DNA of 64,000 nt from Candidatus Rhodobacter oscarellae. GTDB lineage: Bacteria; Pseudomonadota; Alphaproteobacteria; Rhodobacterales; Rhodobacteraceae. The translations under genes were made by a program, and so were the position numbers. This document shows, in pieces, positions 18,502-26,842 of this stretch. The stretch covers positions 3,931,304 through 3,995,303 of the forward strand of contig NZ_LFTY01000002.1 in the NCBI RefSeq assembly GCF_001078595.1, written 5' to 3'. Positions within the stretch are counted from its first letter, which is position 1. Each line of letters begins with the position of its first letter. The notes under the pieces were generated by a model. The model made no database searches. It was not told the DNA's origin and saw only the letters and a list, made by a program, of their open reading frames with translations.

Positions 18502-19370
18502 TGGCCCGCAAGTATCGCGAGATCGGCAAGGCCGGCTGGGGCTACACCGCGATCACATCGGTGGTGGGCTTCATCTACTTCTTCCCGGTGTTTTGGATCA
18601 TCCTGACAGCGTTTAAGACGCGCACGGACGCGCTGGCGGTGCCGCCAAAGCTGTTCTTCACGCCCACGCTAGAGAATTTCCAGTCGGTGTTCTTCCGCGC
18701 CTCGATCACCACGGGCACCAGCCAGGCCACCGATATGGGGCTCTATTTCTTCAACTCGATCTTCATCGCCTTCACCTCGGTGGGGCTGGCGCTGATCGTG
18801 GGGACCCTGGCGGCCTATGCGTTCTCGCGCTACCCGCTGAAGGGCAACGACACCTATCTGTTCATCATCCTGACCACGCGGATGATGCCGCCCATCGTGG
18901 TGATCATCCCGATCTTCCTGATGTTCCGACTTTCTGGGCTGGCGGGCAGCTATTGGGGGATCATCCTGCTTTATACCGCGTTCAACATCCCGTTCTCGGT
19001 CTGGCTGGTGAAGAGCTTCTTTGACGAGCTGAACCCCGAGATAGAGGACGCCGCGCGCATGGACGGCGCGACCGAGCGGCGCGTGTTCTTCAACTTCTGC
19101 ATCCCGCAGATCCTGGCCGGGCTCTCGGCGACCTTCGTGTTCGGGCTGATCCTGACCTGGAACGAGTTCCTGTTCGCGCTGCTGCTCACAGGGGTCGAGA
19201 CCCGCACCGTGCCGGTGGCCATGGCGCGCACCCTGGGCGGCGAGGTGGGCGTGGATTACGGGCTGCTTGCGGCGATTGTGACCCTGTTCCTGATCCCGAT
19301 CTTCTTCGTGACATTCTTGCTGCAGAACCAGCTTCTGCGCGGCGTAACCTTTGGGACGGTGAAGAAATGA
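18501..19370 (+). CDS. Sugar ABC transporter permease (MalG/UgpE type)
   Basis: The 289-residue inner-membrane partner permease has six helices and the EAA-type loop IEDAARMDGATERRVFFNFC near residues 181-200, followed by a conserved IPQILAGL. It pairs with the upstream permease and contacts the two ATPases. Its stop overlaps the ATG of ATPase 2 by 4 bp. The local order SBP-permease-permease-ATPase-small membrane protein, plus a second ATPase before the SBP, resembles the two-ATPase glycerol importer GlpSTPQUV. Confidence 0.95.
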   Translation: MARKYREIGKAGWGYTAITSVVGFIYFFPVFWIILTAFKTRTDALAVPPKLFFTPTLENFQSVFFRASITTGTSQATDMGLYFFNSIFIAFTSVGLALIVGTLAAYAFSRYPLKGNDTYLFIILTTRMMPPIVVIIPIFLMFRLSGLAGSYWGIILLYTAFNIPFSVWLVKSFFDELNPEIEDAARMDGATERRVFFNFCIPQILAGLSATFVFGLILTWNEFLFALLLTGVETRTVPVAMARTLGGEVGVDYGLLAAIVTLFLIPIFFVTFLLQNQLLRGVTFGTVKK

Positions 19371-20461
19371 CCATCGAGCTGCGCAACCTCACCAAGCGTT
19401 TCGGCAGCCTCACCGCGGTGGATGCGGTGGATATGGAGGTCGGCGACGGCGAGGTGCTGTGCCTGCTGGGCCCGTCGGGCTGCGGCAAGACCACCACGCT
19501 GCGGATGATCGCGGGGCTGGAGTTTGCCACCGAGGGCGAGGTGCTGCTCGGCGGCAAGCGCGTCAACGACCTGGCGCCACGGGACCGCAATGTGGCGATG
19601 TCCTTCCAGTTCTACGCGCTCTATCCCTCGCTTTCCGTGGCCGACAACCTGGCCTACCCGCTGCATGCCGAGAAGATGTCGAAATCCGAGATCGAACGGC
19701 GCGTGGCCCAGGTCGCCAAGACGCTGCAGCTCGACGGCATCCTGCACCGCACGCCCAGCCAGCTCGCCGAGGGCGAGAAACAGCGCGTCGCGGTGGGCCG
19801 CTCGATCATCCGCGACCCGAATTGCTTTCTCTTTGACGAGCCGCTCAGCCGCCTGGACGTGCAGCTGCGCGAGGAGATGCGCGGCGAGATCAAGGAGGTC
19901 CTGCAGGACCTCTCCCGCCCCACGGTGATCGTCACCCATGACCAGCTTGAGGCGCTGACCATGGCGGACCGGATCGCGGTGATGCGCGATGGCCGGATCG
20001 AGCAGGTGGACACGCCCCATAACGTCTTTGCGCGGCCCGCCAACCTCTTTGTGGCGGGCTTCATCGGCACGCCGCAGATGAACCTCTTGCCCGCCACGCT
20101 GAAGGGCGCGCAGGGGCAGGTGGCGACCTTTGCCGTTGCGGGCGACCAAGAGATGACCATCGAGGTCGACCGCAAGATCGCCACGCTTGCGCCCGGCGCG
20201 CAGGTGACCCTGGGCATCCGCCCGCGCAATATCGAGCTGTCGGCAGAACCCGTCGCCGACGGCATCGCCTCCAAGATCGACATCGTGGAGCCGATGGGGG
20301 CCGAGACCCTCGCGCATCTCAACGACGGCCACCACGACCTGCGGCTGGTGACCGACTGGCGCGTGCCCCTGACCGAGGGCGACCGCCTGCATGTGCGCTT
20401 CCCGCCGGGGGCCACCCATGTCTTTGCCGAGGACGAGCAAGCCTTAAGGAGCGCATCATGA
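19367..20461 (+). CDS. Sugar ABC transporter ATPase 2 (degenerate signature motif)
   Basis: The 364-residue MalK-type ATPase has Walker A GPSGCGKTT (35-43), Walker B FLFDEPL (154-160) and an intact switch histidine His191 in VIVTHDQLEAL. The ABC signature, however, reads LAEGEKQR (133-140) instead of LSGGQQQR. The Q-loop is SFQFYALYPS. It complements ATPase 1, which has a good signature but no switch histidine, so a heterodimer would have one canonical and one degenerate ATP site. Its gene overlaps both neighbours by 4 bp. Confidence 0.95.
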   Translation: MTIELRNLTKRFGSLTAVDAVDMEVGDGEVLCLLGPSGCGKTTTLRMIAGLEFATEGEVLLGGKRVNDLAPRDRNVAMSFQFYALYPSLSVADNLAYPLHAEKMSKSEIERRVAQVAKTLQLDGILHRTPSQLAEGEKQRVAVGRSIIRDPNCFLFDEPLSRLDVQLREEMRGEIKEVLQDLSRPTVIVTHDQLEALTMADRIAVMRDGRIEQVDTPHNVFARPANLFVAGFIGTPQMNLLPATLKGAQGQVATFAVAGDQEMTIEVDRKIATLAPGAQVTLGIRPRNIELSAEPVADGIASKIDIVEPMGAETLAHLNDGHHDLRLVTDWRVPLTEGDRLHVRFPPGATHVFAEDEQALRSAS

Positions 20462-20745
20462 CCGCCTCTCAAGCCAAATGGGTCGAACGGATCATCATCG
20501 GGCTTTGCGTGCTCTCGATCCTGTTCATCTTCCAGCCGTTCTATATCGAGCTCTTCACCATCGGCTGCGTGTCCGTGGTGGTGGGCGCGCTGGCGTTCAA
20601 CCTGGTGCCCTTCTGCCGCGAGGGCGTGCCGGCGCGGGCGCTGGTGAAGGTCTCGGTGATCATCCTGGCGATCCTGGGCGTGGCGGCGGCGCTGGGCTAT
20701 GGCACGGCGCTCTTATACGTGGCCTATATCGAGACGCTGCGGTGA
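20458..20745 (+). CDS. Small membrane protein of the sugar importer operon
   Basis: The 95-residue protein has three likely membrane segments: near residues 11-30 (IIIGLCVLSILFIFQPFY), 32-52 (LFTIGCVSVVVGALAFNLVP) and 63-90. It has no catalytic motif. It overlaps ATPase 2 and the kinase gene by 4 bp each, so it is certainly part of the operon. Small membrane proteins of similar position (DUF2160) occur in two-ATPase glycerol importers; whether this belongs to that family cannot be decided by eye. It may be an accessory subunit of the transporter. Confidence 0.8.
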   Translation: MTASQAKWVERIIIGLCVLSILFIFQPFYIELFTIGCVSVVVGALAFNLVPFCREGVPARALVKVSVIILAILGVAAALGYGTALLYVAYIETLR

Positions 20746-21683
20746 GCCGACGTTTCGACGTCTCGGTCGTCGGGCTCTACATTCTCGACGTGCTGGGCCG
20801 CCCGGTGACGGCGATCCCCGACGGCGGCAATGTGGACTTCATCGAAGAGATCCGCCTGACGGTCGCGGGCACGGCGGGCGGCACGGTGGTGGACCTGGCC
20901 AAGCTGGGGCTGAACTGTCAGGCGGTCGGCGCGGTGGGCTCGGACGAGAAGGCGGATTTCGTCATTAACCGAATGCAGCAGTTCGGCATCGACTGCACGC
21001 ATATGGCGCGGCTGGACGGGGTGGAGACCTCTGCCACCATCCTCAACGTGCGTCCCAATGGCGAGCGCCCGGCGCTGCATTGCCGCGGCGCCAGCGATCA
21101 TTTCGACGTATCAGATGACATGCTGGGCGACGTGCTGGATTGCCGGTTCTTCCACCTGGGCGGCACGGGGCTCTTGGCAAAGCTCGACGGCGCGCCCACG
21201 GCGCGGCTCTTGAAGGCGGCGCAAGAGGCGGGCTGCGTGACCACCTGGGACCTGGTGGGCGCGGGGCCCGACACCTGGCAATTCGTCGAGCCGCTCTTGC
21301 CCCATATCGACTACTTCATCCCCTCGATTGAGGAGGCCGAGATCCTCTCTGGAATCACCGGCGTCGAGGAGAACATCCAATTCTTCCAGTCCCGCGGCGT
21401 GAAATGCCCGGTGCTGACGCTGGGGGCCGACGGCTCGATGGTCGCCATGGGGGATGAGCGCATCCATGTCGGCGTCTATGATATCTCAGTGGTGGACACG
21501 ACCGGCTGCGGGGATGCTTTCACCGCGGGTTTCATCGCCGGGCTGGCCGATGGGCGAAGCTTGGAGGAGGCCGCGCATCTGGGCACCGCATCCGCGTCTT
21601 TGGTGGCTAGCGGGCTGGGCTCGGACGCGGGCATCGTGGATCGCGCGCAGACAGAGGCCGCCATGGCGGCGTGGCGCGCATGA
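20742..21683 (+). CDS. PfkB-family carbohydrate kinase
   Basis: The 313-residue kinase starts at a GTG that overlaps the upstream stop (GTGA). It has the two PfkB signatures: [15 protein letters not shown] near residues 40-54 and [17 protein letters not shown] near 248-264, the latter with the catalytic Asp and anion hole. It should use ATP to phosphorylate the imported sugar, sugar acid or polyol-derived product. A longer frame extending upstream from the GTG only overlaps the membrane-protein gene and was rejected. It overlaps the next gene by 4 bp. Confidence 0.93.
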   Translation: MSRRFDVSVVGLYILDVLGRPVTAIPDGGNVDFIEEIRLTVAGTAGGTVVDLAKLGLNCQAVGAVGSDEKADFVINRMQQFGIDCTHMARLDGVETSATILNVRPNGERPALHCRGASDHFDVSDDMLGDVLDCRFFHLGGTGLLAKLDGAPTARLLKAAQEAGCVTTWDLVGAGPDTWQFVEPLLPHIDYFIPSIEEAEILSGITGVEENIQFFQSRGVKCPVLTLGADGSMVAMGDERIHVGVYDISVVDTTGCGDAFTAGFIAGLADGRSLEEAAHLGTASASLVASGLGSDAGIVDRAQTEAAMAAWRA

Positions 21684-22861
21684 CCGCGCTGGTCGCGGGC
21701 ACCTTCGACACCAAGGGCGCAGAGCTCACCTATATGGCTGAGCTGATCCGCGCCGCAGGCGTTGCCGTGCGCACCGTGGATCTGGGTACAACCGGCTCCG
21801 GCACGGCGGACGTATCCGTGGCCGAAGTCGCCGCCTGCCACCCTGACGGCGCAGGCGCCGTGCTGGACCAGAGCGACCGAGGTGCTGCGGTCTCGGCCAT
21901 GGCCGTGGCCTTCGAGGCCTGGATCAAAACACAAGACGTCTCCGGCATCATCGGGGCAGGGGGCTCCGGCGGCACGGCGCTGCTCGCCCCCGCCATGCGC
22001 GCCCTGCCGGTGGGCGTGCCCAAGGTGCTGGTCTCCACCGTCGCCTCGGGCAATGTCGCGCCCTATGTCGGCCCCTCCGATATCGCGATGATGTATTCGG
22101 TGACCGATGTGCAGGGGCTGAACCGCATCTCGCGCCAGGTGCTGGCGAATGCCGCGCATATGCTTGCCGGGGCGTTGACCCACGCGGCGCCAGAGGTCGC
22201 GGCCAAGCAGGCCGTGGGCCTCACGATGTTCGGCGTCACCACGACCTGCGTCAGCCATATCGCCGAGGCGCTCTCCGCCGATTACGACCCGCTGGTCTTC
22301 CACGCCACGGGCACCGGCGGCCAGTCGATGGAAAAGCTGGTCGACAGCGGCATGATCTCTGCGGTGATCGACCTGACCACGACCGAGGTGGCCGACCTGC
22401 TGGTCGGCGGTGTCTTCGCGGCGACGGAGGATCGCTTCGGCGCGGTGATCCGCTCCGGCGTGCCTTATGTGGGCTCGCTCGGCGCGCTTGATATGGTGAA
22501 TTTCGGCGCGGTCGAGACCGTGCCCGCGCAGTTCGGCGGGCGCCAGTTCCACGTCCACAACCCGCAGGTCACCTTGATGCGCACCACGCCCGAGGAATGC
22601 GACCGCTTCGCCGCCTGGATCGCCGCGCGGCTGAACCAGATGACCGGCCCGGTGCGGTTCCTGATCCCTCAGGGCGGGGTCTCGGCCATCGACGCGCCCG
22701 GAGCGCAGTTCCATGGCCCCGAGGCGCTGGAGCGTATGATGCGCCGACTGAATGCCGACGTAAAGCCGACGCAAGACCGACGCCTGATTTCGGTGCCCCA
22801 TAACCTCAACACGCCCGAGTTTGCCGAGGCCGCCCTGGCCGCGTTCAGAGAGGTCACATAG
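21680..22861 (+). CDS. UPF0261 protein (Tm-1-like ATP-binding domain)
   Basis: The 393-residue protein matches the UPF0261 family, equivalent to the N-terminal half of the tomato virus-resistance protein Tm-1. Family motifs are [13 protein letters not shown] at the start, [20 protein letters not shown] near residues 93-112 and [20 protein letters not shown] near 124-143. The ATG overlaps the kinase stop by 4 bp. An in-frame GTG three codons upstream is less likely. The next gene encodes the matching C-terminal half of Tm-1 and begins immediately after this stop (TAG then ATG), so the two products probably work as a complex. The reaction is not known to me. Confidence 0.92.
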   Translation: MTALVAGTFDTKGAELTYMAELIRAAGVAVRTVDLGTTGSGTADVSVAEVAACHPDGAGAVLDQSDRGAAVSAMAVAFEAWIKTQDVSGIIGAGGSGGTALLAPAMRALPVGVPKVLVSTVASGNVAPYVGPSDIAMMYSVTDVQGLNRISRQVLANAAHMLAGALTHAAPEVAAKQAVGLTMFGVTTTCVSHIAEALSADYDPLVFHATGTGGQSMEKLVDSGMISAVIDLTTTEVADLLVGGVFAATEDRFGAVIRSGVPYVGSLGALDMVNFGAVETVPAQFGGRQFHVHNPQVTLMRTTPEECDRFAAWIAARLNQMTGPVRFLIPQGGVSAIDAPGAQFHGPEALERMMRRLNADVKPTQDRRLISVPHNLNTPEFAEAALAAFREVT

Positions 22862-23692
22862 ATGCCCCGCATTGCCCGTTCCCAGATCCACGACCGCCTC
22901 CGCGCCAAGATTGCCGCGGGCAGGCCGATCATTGGCGGCGGGGCGGGCACGGGGCTCTCCGCCAAATGCGAGGAGGCCGGCGGGATCGACCTGATTGTTA
23001 TATATAATTCAGGGCGTTACCGGATGGCGGGCAGGGGCTCTCTGGCCGGGCTCCTGGCCTATGGCAACGCCAACGAGATCGTCCAGGACATGGGCCGCGA
23101 GGTGCTGCCCGTGGTGCGCGAGGTGCCGGTTCTGGCGGGGGTGAACGGCACCGACCCGTTCCTGCTGACGGACAAGTTCCTGAATGATATCAGCGATATG
23201 GGCTTCTCCGGCGTGCAGAACTTCCCCACGGTGGGCCTCATCGACGGCACGTTCCGCGCCAACCTCGAAGAGACCGGCATGGGCTTTGGCCTAGAGGTGG
23301 ACGTCATCCGCGCGGCCCGAGAAAAGGACCTGCTGACAACGCCTTACGTGTTCAACCCAGAGGAATCCGCGCTAATGGCAGAGGCCGGGGCGGATGTGAT
23401 CGTGGCCCATATGGGCCTGACGACGGGCGGCAATATCGGCGCCGAAACCGCTTTGACGCTCGAGGGCTGCGTGCCCGCGATTGACGCCATCGCCGCCGAG
23501 GCCCGCCGCGTGAACCCCGACGTGATCGTGCTCTGCCATGGCGGACCAATTGCGGAGCCCGATGACGCCGCCTACATCCTGCGTAACTGCATGGATTGCC
23601 AGGGGTTTTATGGCGCCAGCTCGATGGAGCGCCTGCCCACCGAACGCGCCCTGACCGCCCAGGTCCGCGCCTTCACCGAGATCGGAGGATAG
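22862..23692 (+). CDS. TIM-barrel PEP-hydrolase-family protein (Tm-1 C-terminal-domain-like)
   Basis: The 276-residue TIM-barrel protein corresponds to the C-terminal domain of plant Tm-1 and to the bacterial 'phosphoenolpyruvate hydrolase' family, a name given by similarity. Typical segments are [20 protein letters not shown] near residues 25-44, [32 protein letters not shown] and the glycine-rich phosphate-site-like [14 protein letters not shown]. It begins directly after the UPF0261 stop. In plants and fungi the two halves are fused in one chain, so this gene pair is the split form. The substrate is unknown; the operon context points to a sugar-derived compound. Confidence 0.9.
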   Translation: MPRIARSQIHDRLRAKIAAGRPIIGGGAGTGLSAKCEEAGGIDLIVIYNSGRYRMAGRGSLAGLLAYGNANEIVQDMGREVLPVVREVPVLAGVNGTDPFLLTDKFLNDISDMGFSGVQNFPTVGLIDGTFRANLEETGMGFGLEVDVIRAAREKDLLTTPYVFNPEESALMAEAGADVIVAHMGLTTGGNIGAETALTLEGCVPAIDAIAAEARRVNPDVIVLCHGGPIAEPDDAAYILRNCMDCQGFYGASSMERLPTERALTAQVRAFTEIGG

Positions 23693-23695
23693 CCA

Positions 23696-24094
23696 ATGAC
23701 CGGACGTTTCATGATGTCTGCCGGGACCCCGGCAGAGTCCCTCGATTGGGGGCGCTTACGCTGGATGTCCCACCCGCCGTCAACCGGCGCCAAGGACCTG
23801 ACGGTGATCGAGGTGAATATCTCCCCCGGCCAGGGGCACGACTTCCACAAGCATCCCGACCAGGAGGAGGTGATCTACTGCATCTCCGGCCAGGTCGAGC
23901 AATGGCTTGATACGGAACGGAAAACCCTCGGCCCCGGCGACTCGGTCTTCATCAAGGCGGATGTGGTGCATGCCAGTTTCAACGTGGGCGACGCGGACGC
24001 GCAGCTCCTTGCAATTTTGGGCCCTTGCGTGGGTGACCAGGGTTATGAGCTTGTCGATGTTGCCGATCAGGCCCCTTGGAAGGATCTGCGCTAA
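23696..24094 (+). CDS. Single-domain cupin protein
   Basis: The 132-residue protein has the two cupin motifs. The first is GHDFHKHPDQEEVIYCISG near residues 43-61, with the His-X-His and Glu metal ligands. The second includes GPGDSVFIKADVVHASFN near 79-96, with the final His. A GGAGGA site precedes the ATG by 5 bases and the gene starts 3 bp after the TIM-barrel gene. It probably binds a divalent metal and acts as a small isomerase, an oxygenase or a sensor of the pathway intermediate. It is the last clear gene of the operon beginning at 13.8 kb. Confidence 0.88.
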   Translation: MTGRFMMSAGTPAESLDWGRLRWMSHPPSTGAKDLTVIEVNISPGQGHDFHKHPDQEEVIYCISGQVEQWLDTERKTLGPGDSVFIKADVVHASFNVGDADAQLLAILGPCVGDQGYELVDVADQAPWKDLR

Positions 24095-24250
24095 CCCCTT
24101 CTTTTCGGCAATAAATACGGAATCGCTGCGGCCGCGCCCAATCACAGCATCAGCGTTCAGATGTCGCCTCGCGCCCAGCATAGAAAAGAGCGTGCGGAAG
24201 CACTCAATTTGATAACAGCCCGCCGGTGCGGGCGCGCACCAATGCCCTGC

Positions 24251-24285
24251 GGGATTGCGCGGTTGTTAACATAAAACGCAATCCC
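24251..24285 (+). repeat. 9-bp inverted repeat in the hemerythrin-gene leader
   Basis: GGGATTGCG (24251-24259) and CGCAATCCC (24277-24285) are perfectly complementary around a 17-base AT-rich loop, ending 12 bases before the preferred ATG. It could be an operator or an mRNA hairpin near the start codon. Confidence 0.6.
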
Positions 24286-24297
24286 CACCTGCCTGGC

Positions 24298-24864
24298 ATG
24301 ACCCAACACATGATCCATAACAGGCAGGCCCTGCCGCAAGACATGGGGCTGCTGCTTCGGGATTACCCGCGCGACGCTTGGCCGGGTCACCCGAATTTCG
24401 CCCGCTCCATCCAGAACTGGATGGGCGCCCATCAGATGTTCCGCCAGCTTGGCGAGGTGACCCGCAAGGAGGCCGAAGGCTACTTGGACAAGACCCGCGA
24501 CCCGGAGGATTTCGCCGGGCGGCTGGGGGTCTATGGCAACCTGCTTGTGCGCAACCTGCATGGCCACCACACCTGGGAGGACCGGTCTTTCTTCCCCGAG
24601 CTCTCCGAGGCGGATGACCGCTTTGACCACGGGCTTCAGATGCTGGAGGCCGACCACGAGGTGCTGGACGAGACGCTGGACCGGTTCACCCGCGCGGGCA
24701 ACCGGGTGGTAAAGTTGATCCAGCTCGATGAGGCTCAGGCCCGCGAGGAGGCCGGGGCGCTGCACGGCATCGCCTCCGAGATCGAAGGCTATCTTGCGCG
24801 GCACCTCAGCGACGAAGAGGACCTCGTCGTGCCGATCATCCTGCATCACAAGCTGAGAGGGTAA
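24298..24864 (+). CDS. Hemerythrin HHE-domain protein
   Basis: This protein (188 residues from the preferred start) is a four-helix HHE cation-binding protein. Candidate diiron ligands are in NWMGAHQMF, LHGHHTWEDRSFFPEL and LEADHEVLDE, with a further His and Glu near the C-terminus (HLSDEEDLVVPIILHH). Such proteins bind O2, NO or iron. A start 24 codons upstream (24226) is possible but would bury the inverted repeat at 24251-24285 inside the gene, and neither start has a good ribosome binding site. It has its own terminator, so it is probably independent of the cupin operon. Confidence 0.8.
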   Translation: MTQHMIHNRQALPQDMGLLLRDYPRDAWPGHPNFARSIQNWMGAHQMFRQLGEVTRKEAEGYLDKTRDPEDFAGRLGVYGNLLVRNLHGHHTWEDRSFFPELSEADDRFDHGLQMLEADHEVLDETLDRFTRAGNRVVKLIQLDEAQAREEAGALHGIASEIEGYLARHLSDEEDLVVPIILHHKLRG

Positions 24865-24868
24865 GCCG

Positions 24869-24900
24869 AGCGCGGGGCCAGATGGCTCCGCGCTTTTTTT
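24869..24900 (+). terminator. Rho-independent terminator of the hemerythrin gene
   Basis: A 12-bp stem AGCGCGGGGCCA / TGGCTCCGCGCT with one G-T pair and a 2-base apex (so 1-2 inner pairs must open), followed by seven T. It starts 4 bases after the stop codon. Confidence 0.93.
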
Positions 24901-24963
24901 GAACCGAACGCGCTTTGTCTGCGACCCATTGTCAGAACCAGCAACCTGACCGGGAACAAGACA

Positions 24964-25083
24964 ATGACCTTTGATGAATTGATGCACCACTTGGCCAAGA
25001 CCAGCCAACGCAAAGCCCGTACAGTCAGCGCCCCGACGCGCCGCAACAAGCACCAGATCTTCACCGATTGGGCCAGCATCTGA
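24964..25083 (+). CDS. Possible 39-residue basic peptide, function unknown
   Basis: The frame reads MTFDELMHHLAKTSQRKART and continues to a TGA, ending three bases before the convergent CIA30 gene. It has a weak GGGAAC ribosome site 7-12 bases before the ATG. The product is short, basic (Lys/Arg-rich middle) and has an amphipathic N-terminal helix. It lies 63 bases after a terminator, so it would need its own promoter. The composition looks protein-like, but comparative support is lacking and it may be chance. Confidence 0.35.
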   Translation: MTFDELMHHLAKTSQRKARTVSAPTRRNKHQIFTDWASI

Positions 25084-25086
25084 GGC

Positions 25087-25638
25087 CTAGTAGAGCGTGA
25101 TCTCGCGCACCATCAGATCCGCCGCGTGGTCGCGCCCATAGGCCACAAGGCCAATGCTGATCGCCTCTGCAGGATCAACCAGTTCGGCCAGATGCGCATG
25201 GCTGCGCGTCAGCGCCGCAAGCGGGATCTCCACCGTCTCCCAACCCTCCGGCGCCGTGAAGGCGACGTTGTAATAGTACCAGGGCCGCATCATTTCTTTG
25301 GTGCGCAGGAAGACGTAATAGGCCTCGCCATTCCCACGCACTGACAGCCGCAGACCCTTGGTGCCCTCGGGCAGCCCGTCCGGCAGAAGCCGGCGCACCT
25401 GGATGAAGCCGCCATTGTTTTCGGTGCTCACGGTGCCGGTCAGATGGATCGCCCGTTCCGGGCCCTCCGACAGCACGCGCGCCTCGCCTTTAGAGACACC
25501 GCCCATGACCCCGTCCGCGATATACTCCCACGCCGCGGGGCCGCTGCCGGTGAAATCCTCAAACACCTCGGCCGCGGCGAGGATCGGCGCGGCGCCAAGA
25601 GCTAGGCTCAGCGCGGCAGGGAATATTGGATGCATCAT
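25087..25638 (-). CDS. Exported CIA30-domain protein
   Basis: The 183-residue protein starts with a signal peptide (residues 1-23, ending ILAAA). The rest is a CIA30 (NADH:ubiquinone oxidoreductase intermediate-associated) galactose-binding-like domain. Diagnostic segments are WEYIADGVMGGVSKGEAR near residues 37-54, STENNGGFIQVRR near 71-83 and RPWYYYNVAFTAPEGW. AGGAG lies just before the first of two adjacent ATG codons. Bacterial exported CIA30 proteins have no established role. It is convergent with the preceding small frame and precedes, on the same strand, nothing obviously related. Confidence 0.88.
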   Translation of the reverse strand: MMHPIFPAALSLALGAAPILAAAEVFEDFTGSGPAAWEYIADGVMGGVSKGEARVLSEGPERAIHLTGTVSTENNGGFIQVRRLLPDGLPEGTKGLRLSVRGNGEAYYVFLRTKEMMRPWYYYNVAFTAPEGWETVEIPLAALTRSHAHLAELVDPAEAISIGLVAYGRDHAADLMVREITLY

Positions 25639-25699
25639 GGCGCTCCTACGTTGACTACTGGGAGGAGGTAGCCCGTAGAAGCGCCAAGACCAGCGGCGA

Positions 25700-26842
25700 T
25701 CAACTGTCGCTCGCGGGTTCCCACTGGCCGGTGCGGCCAGATTTCAGCACCGCATCCGTCACCAGATCGGTGCGATGGGCGTCTGCGAAAGTCGGCGCCG
25801 CGGCCTCGCCCTCCAGCCCGCGGATGAAATCCGCCGCCTGGTGTACGAAGCTCTCGGCATAGCCAATCGACAGCCCCGGCACCCACCAGCTGTCCATATA
25901 GGGGTGCTCGCCATCGGTGATATGGATCGAGCGCCAGCCGCGGGTCTCGCCCTCCACCCGGTGATCAAAGTAATCCAGCCGATGCAGGTCGTGCAGATCC
26001 CAGGCCAGCGAGCCATGCTCGCCGTTTATCTCCAGCGTATACAAGGCCTTATGCCCGCGCGCGTATCGCGTGGATTCGAACGTCGCCAGCGACCCATTGT
26101 CGAACCGCGCCAGGAAGGCGCAGGCATCGTCGATGCCCACCGGCTCGACCTTGCCGGTCAGGCTATGCGCGCGCTCCTTCACGAAGGTCTCGGTCATCGC
26201 GGTCACGCTGTCGATCCCGCCGTTCAGCCACATCGCCGTGTCGATGCAATGCGCCAGCAAGTCACCCGTGACACCAGAGCCCGCCACGTTCACGTCCAAC
26301 CGCCACAGCCCCTCACCGCCCTGCGGCAGGTCGGTCGCAATCGTCCAGTCCTGCAGGAACTTCGCGCGGTAGTGGTAGATCCGCCCCAGATCGCCGCGGT
26401 CGATCATCTGCTTGGCCAGCGTCACGGCGGGGATGCGGCGGTAGTTGTACCAGACCATGTTGGCCACGCCGGCCGTCTCGACGGCGGCGACCATCTCGGC
26501 GGATTCCGCGGCCGTGCGGCCCAGGGGCTTTTCGCACATCACCATCTTGCCCGCCTGTGCCGCAGCGATGGCGATGTCATGGTGCATGTCGTTGGGGGCC
26601 GCGATGTCGATCAGGTCGATGTCATCGCGGGCCACAAGCGACTGCCAGTCGCTTTCCACATCCTGGTAGCCCCAATTCGAGGCGAAGGCCTCGGCGCGCT
26701 CTCGGTTCCGGGCGCAGACCGCGACCAGCTCTGGTTCGCGCGGCAGGTCGAAATACTTCGGCGCCTGGGTGAAGGCGTTGGAATGCGTCCGGCCCATAAA
26801 GCCGTAACCCACCATGCCAATGCGGAGTTTCTGCTTGCCCAT
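25700..26842 (-). CDS. Gfo/Idh/MocA-family oxidoreductase
   Basis: The 380-residue NAD(P)-dependent sugar or inositol dehydrogenase has an N-terminal Rossmann fold ([16 protein letters not shown] near residues 9-24) and the family EKP motif ([12 protein letters not shown] near 93-104). The C-terminal domain carries substrate residues including [19 protein letters not shown], with the family's Asp and His. It starts immediately after the stop of the TIM-barrel isomerase gene (TAG then ATG), so the two work in one pathway. The probable role is reversible oxidation of a sugar ring carbon; the substrate is unknown. Confidence 0.93.
   Translation of the reverse strand: MGKQKLRIGMVGYGFMGRTHSNAFTQAPKYFDLPREPELVAVCARNRERAEAFASNWGYQDVESDWQSLVARDDIDLIDIAAPNDMHHDIAIAAAQAGKMVMCEKPLGRTAAESAEMVAAVETAGVANMVWYNYRRIPAVTLAKQMIDRGDLGRIYHYRAKFLQDWTIATDLPQGGEGLWRLDVNVAGSGVTGDLLAHCIDTAMWLNGGIDSVTAMTETFVKERAHSLTGKVEPVGIDDACAFLARFDNGSLATFESTRYARGHKALYTLEINGEHGSLAWDLHDLHRLDYFDHRVEGETRGWRSIHITDGEHPYMDSWWVPGLSIGYAESFVHQAADFIRGLEGEAAAPTFADAHRTDLVTDAVLKSGRTGQWEPASDS

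Noticed and set aside
21476..22891. A 471-codon open frame antisense to the UPF0261 gene
   Set aside because: Shadow of a well-supported gene; composition is typical of antisense high-GC frames.
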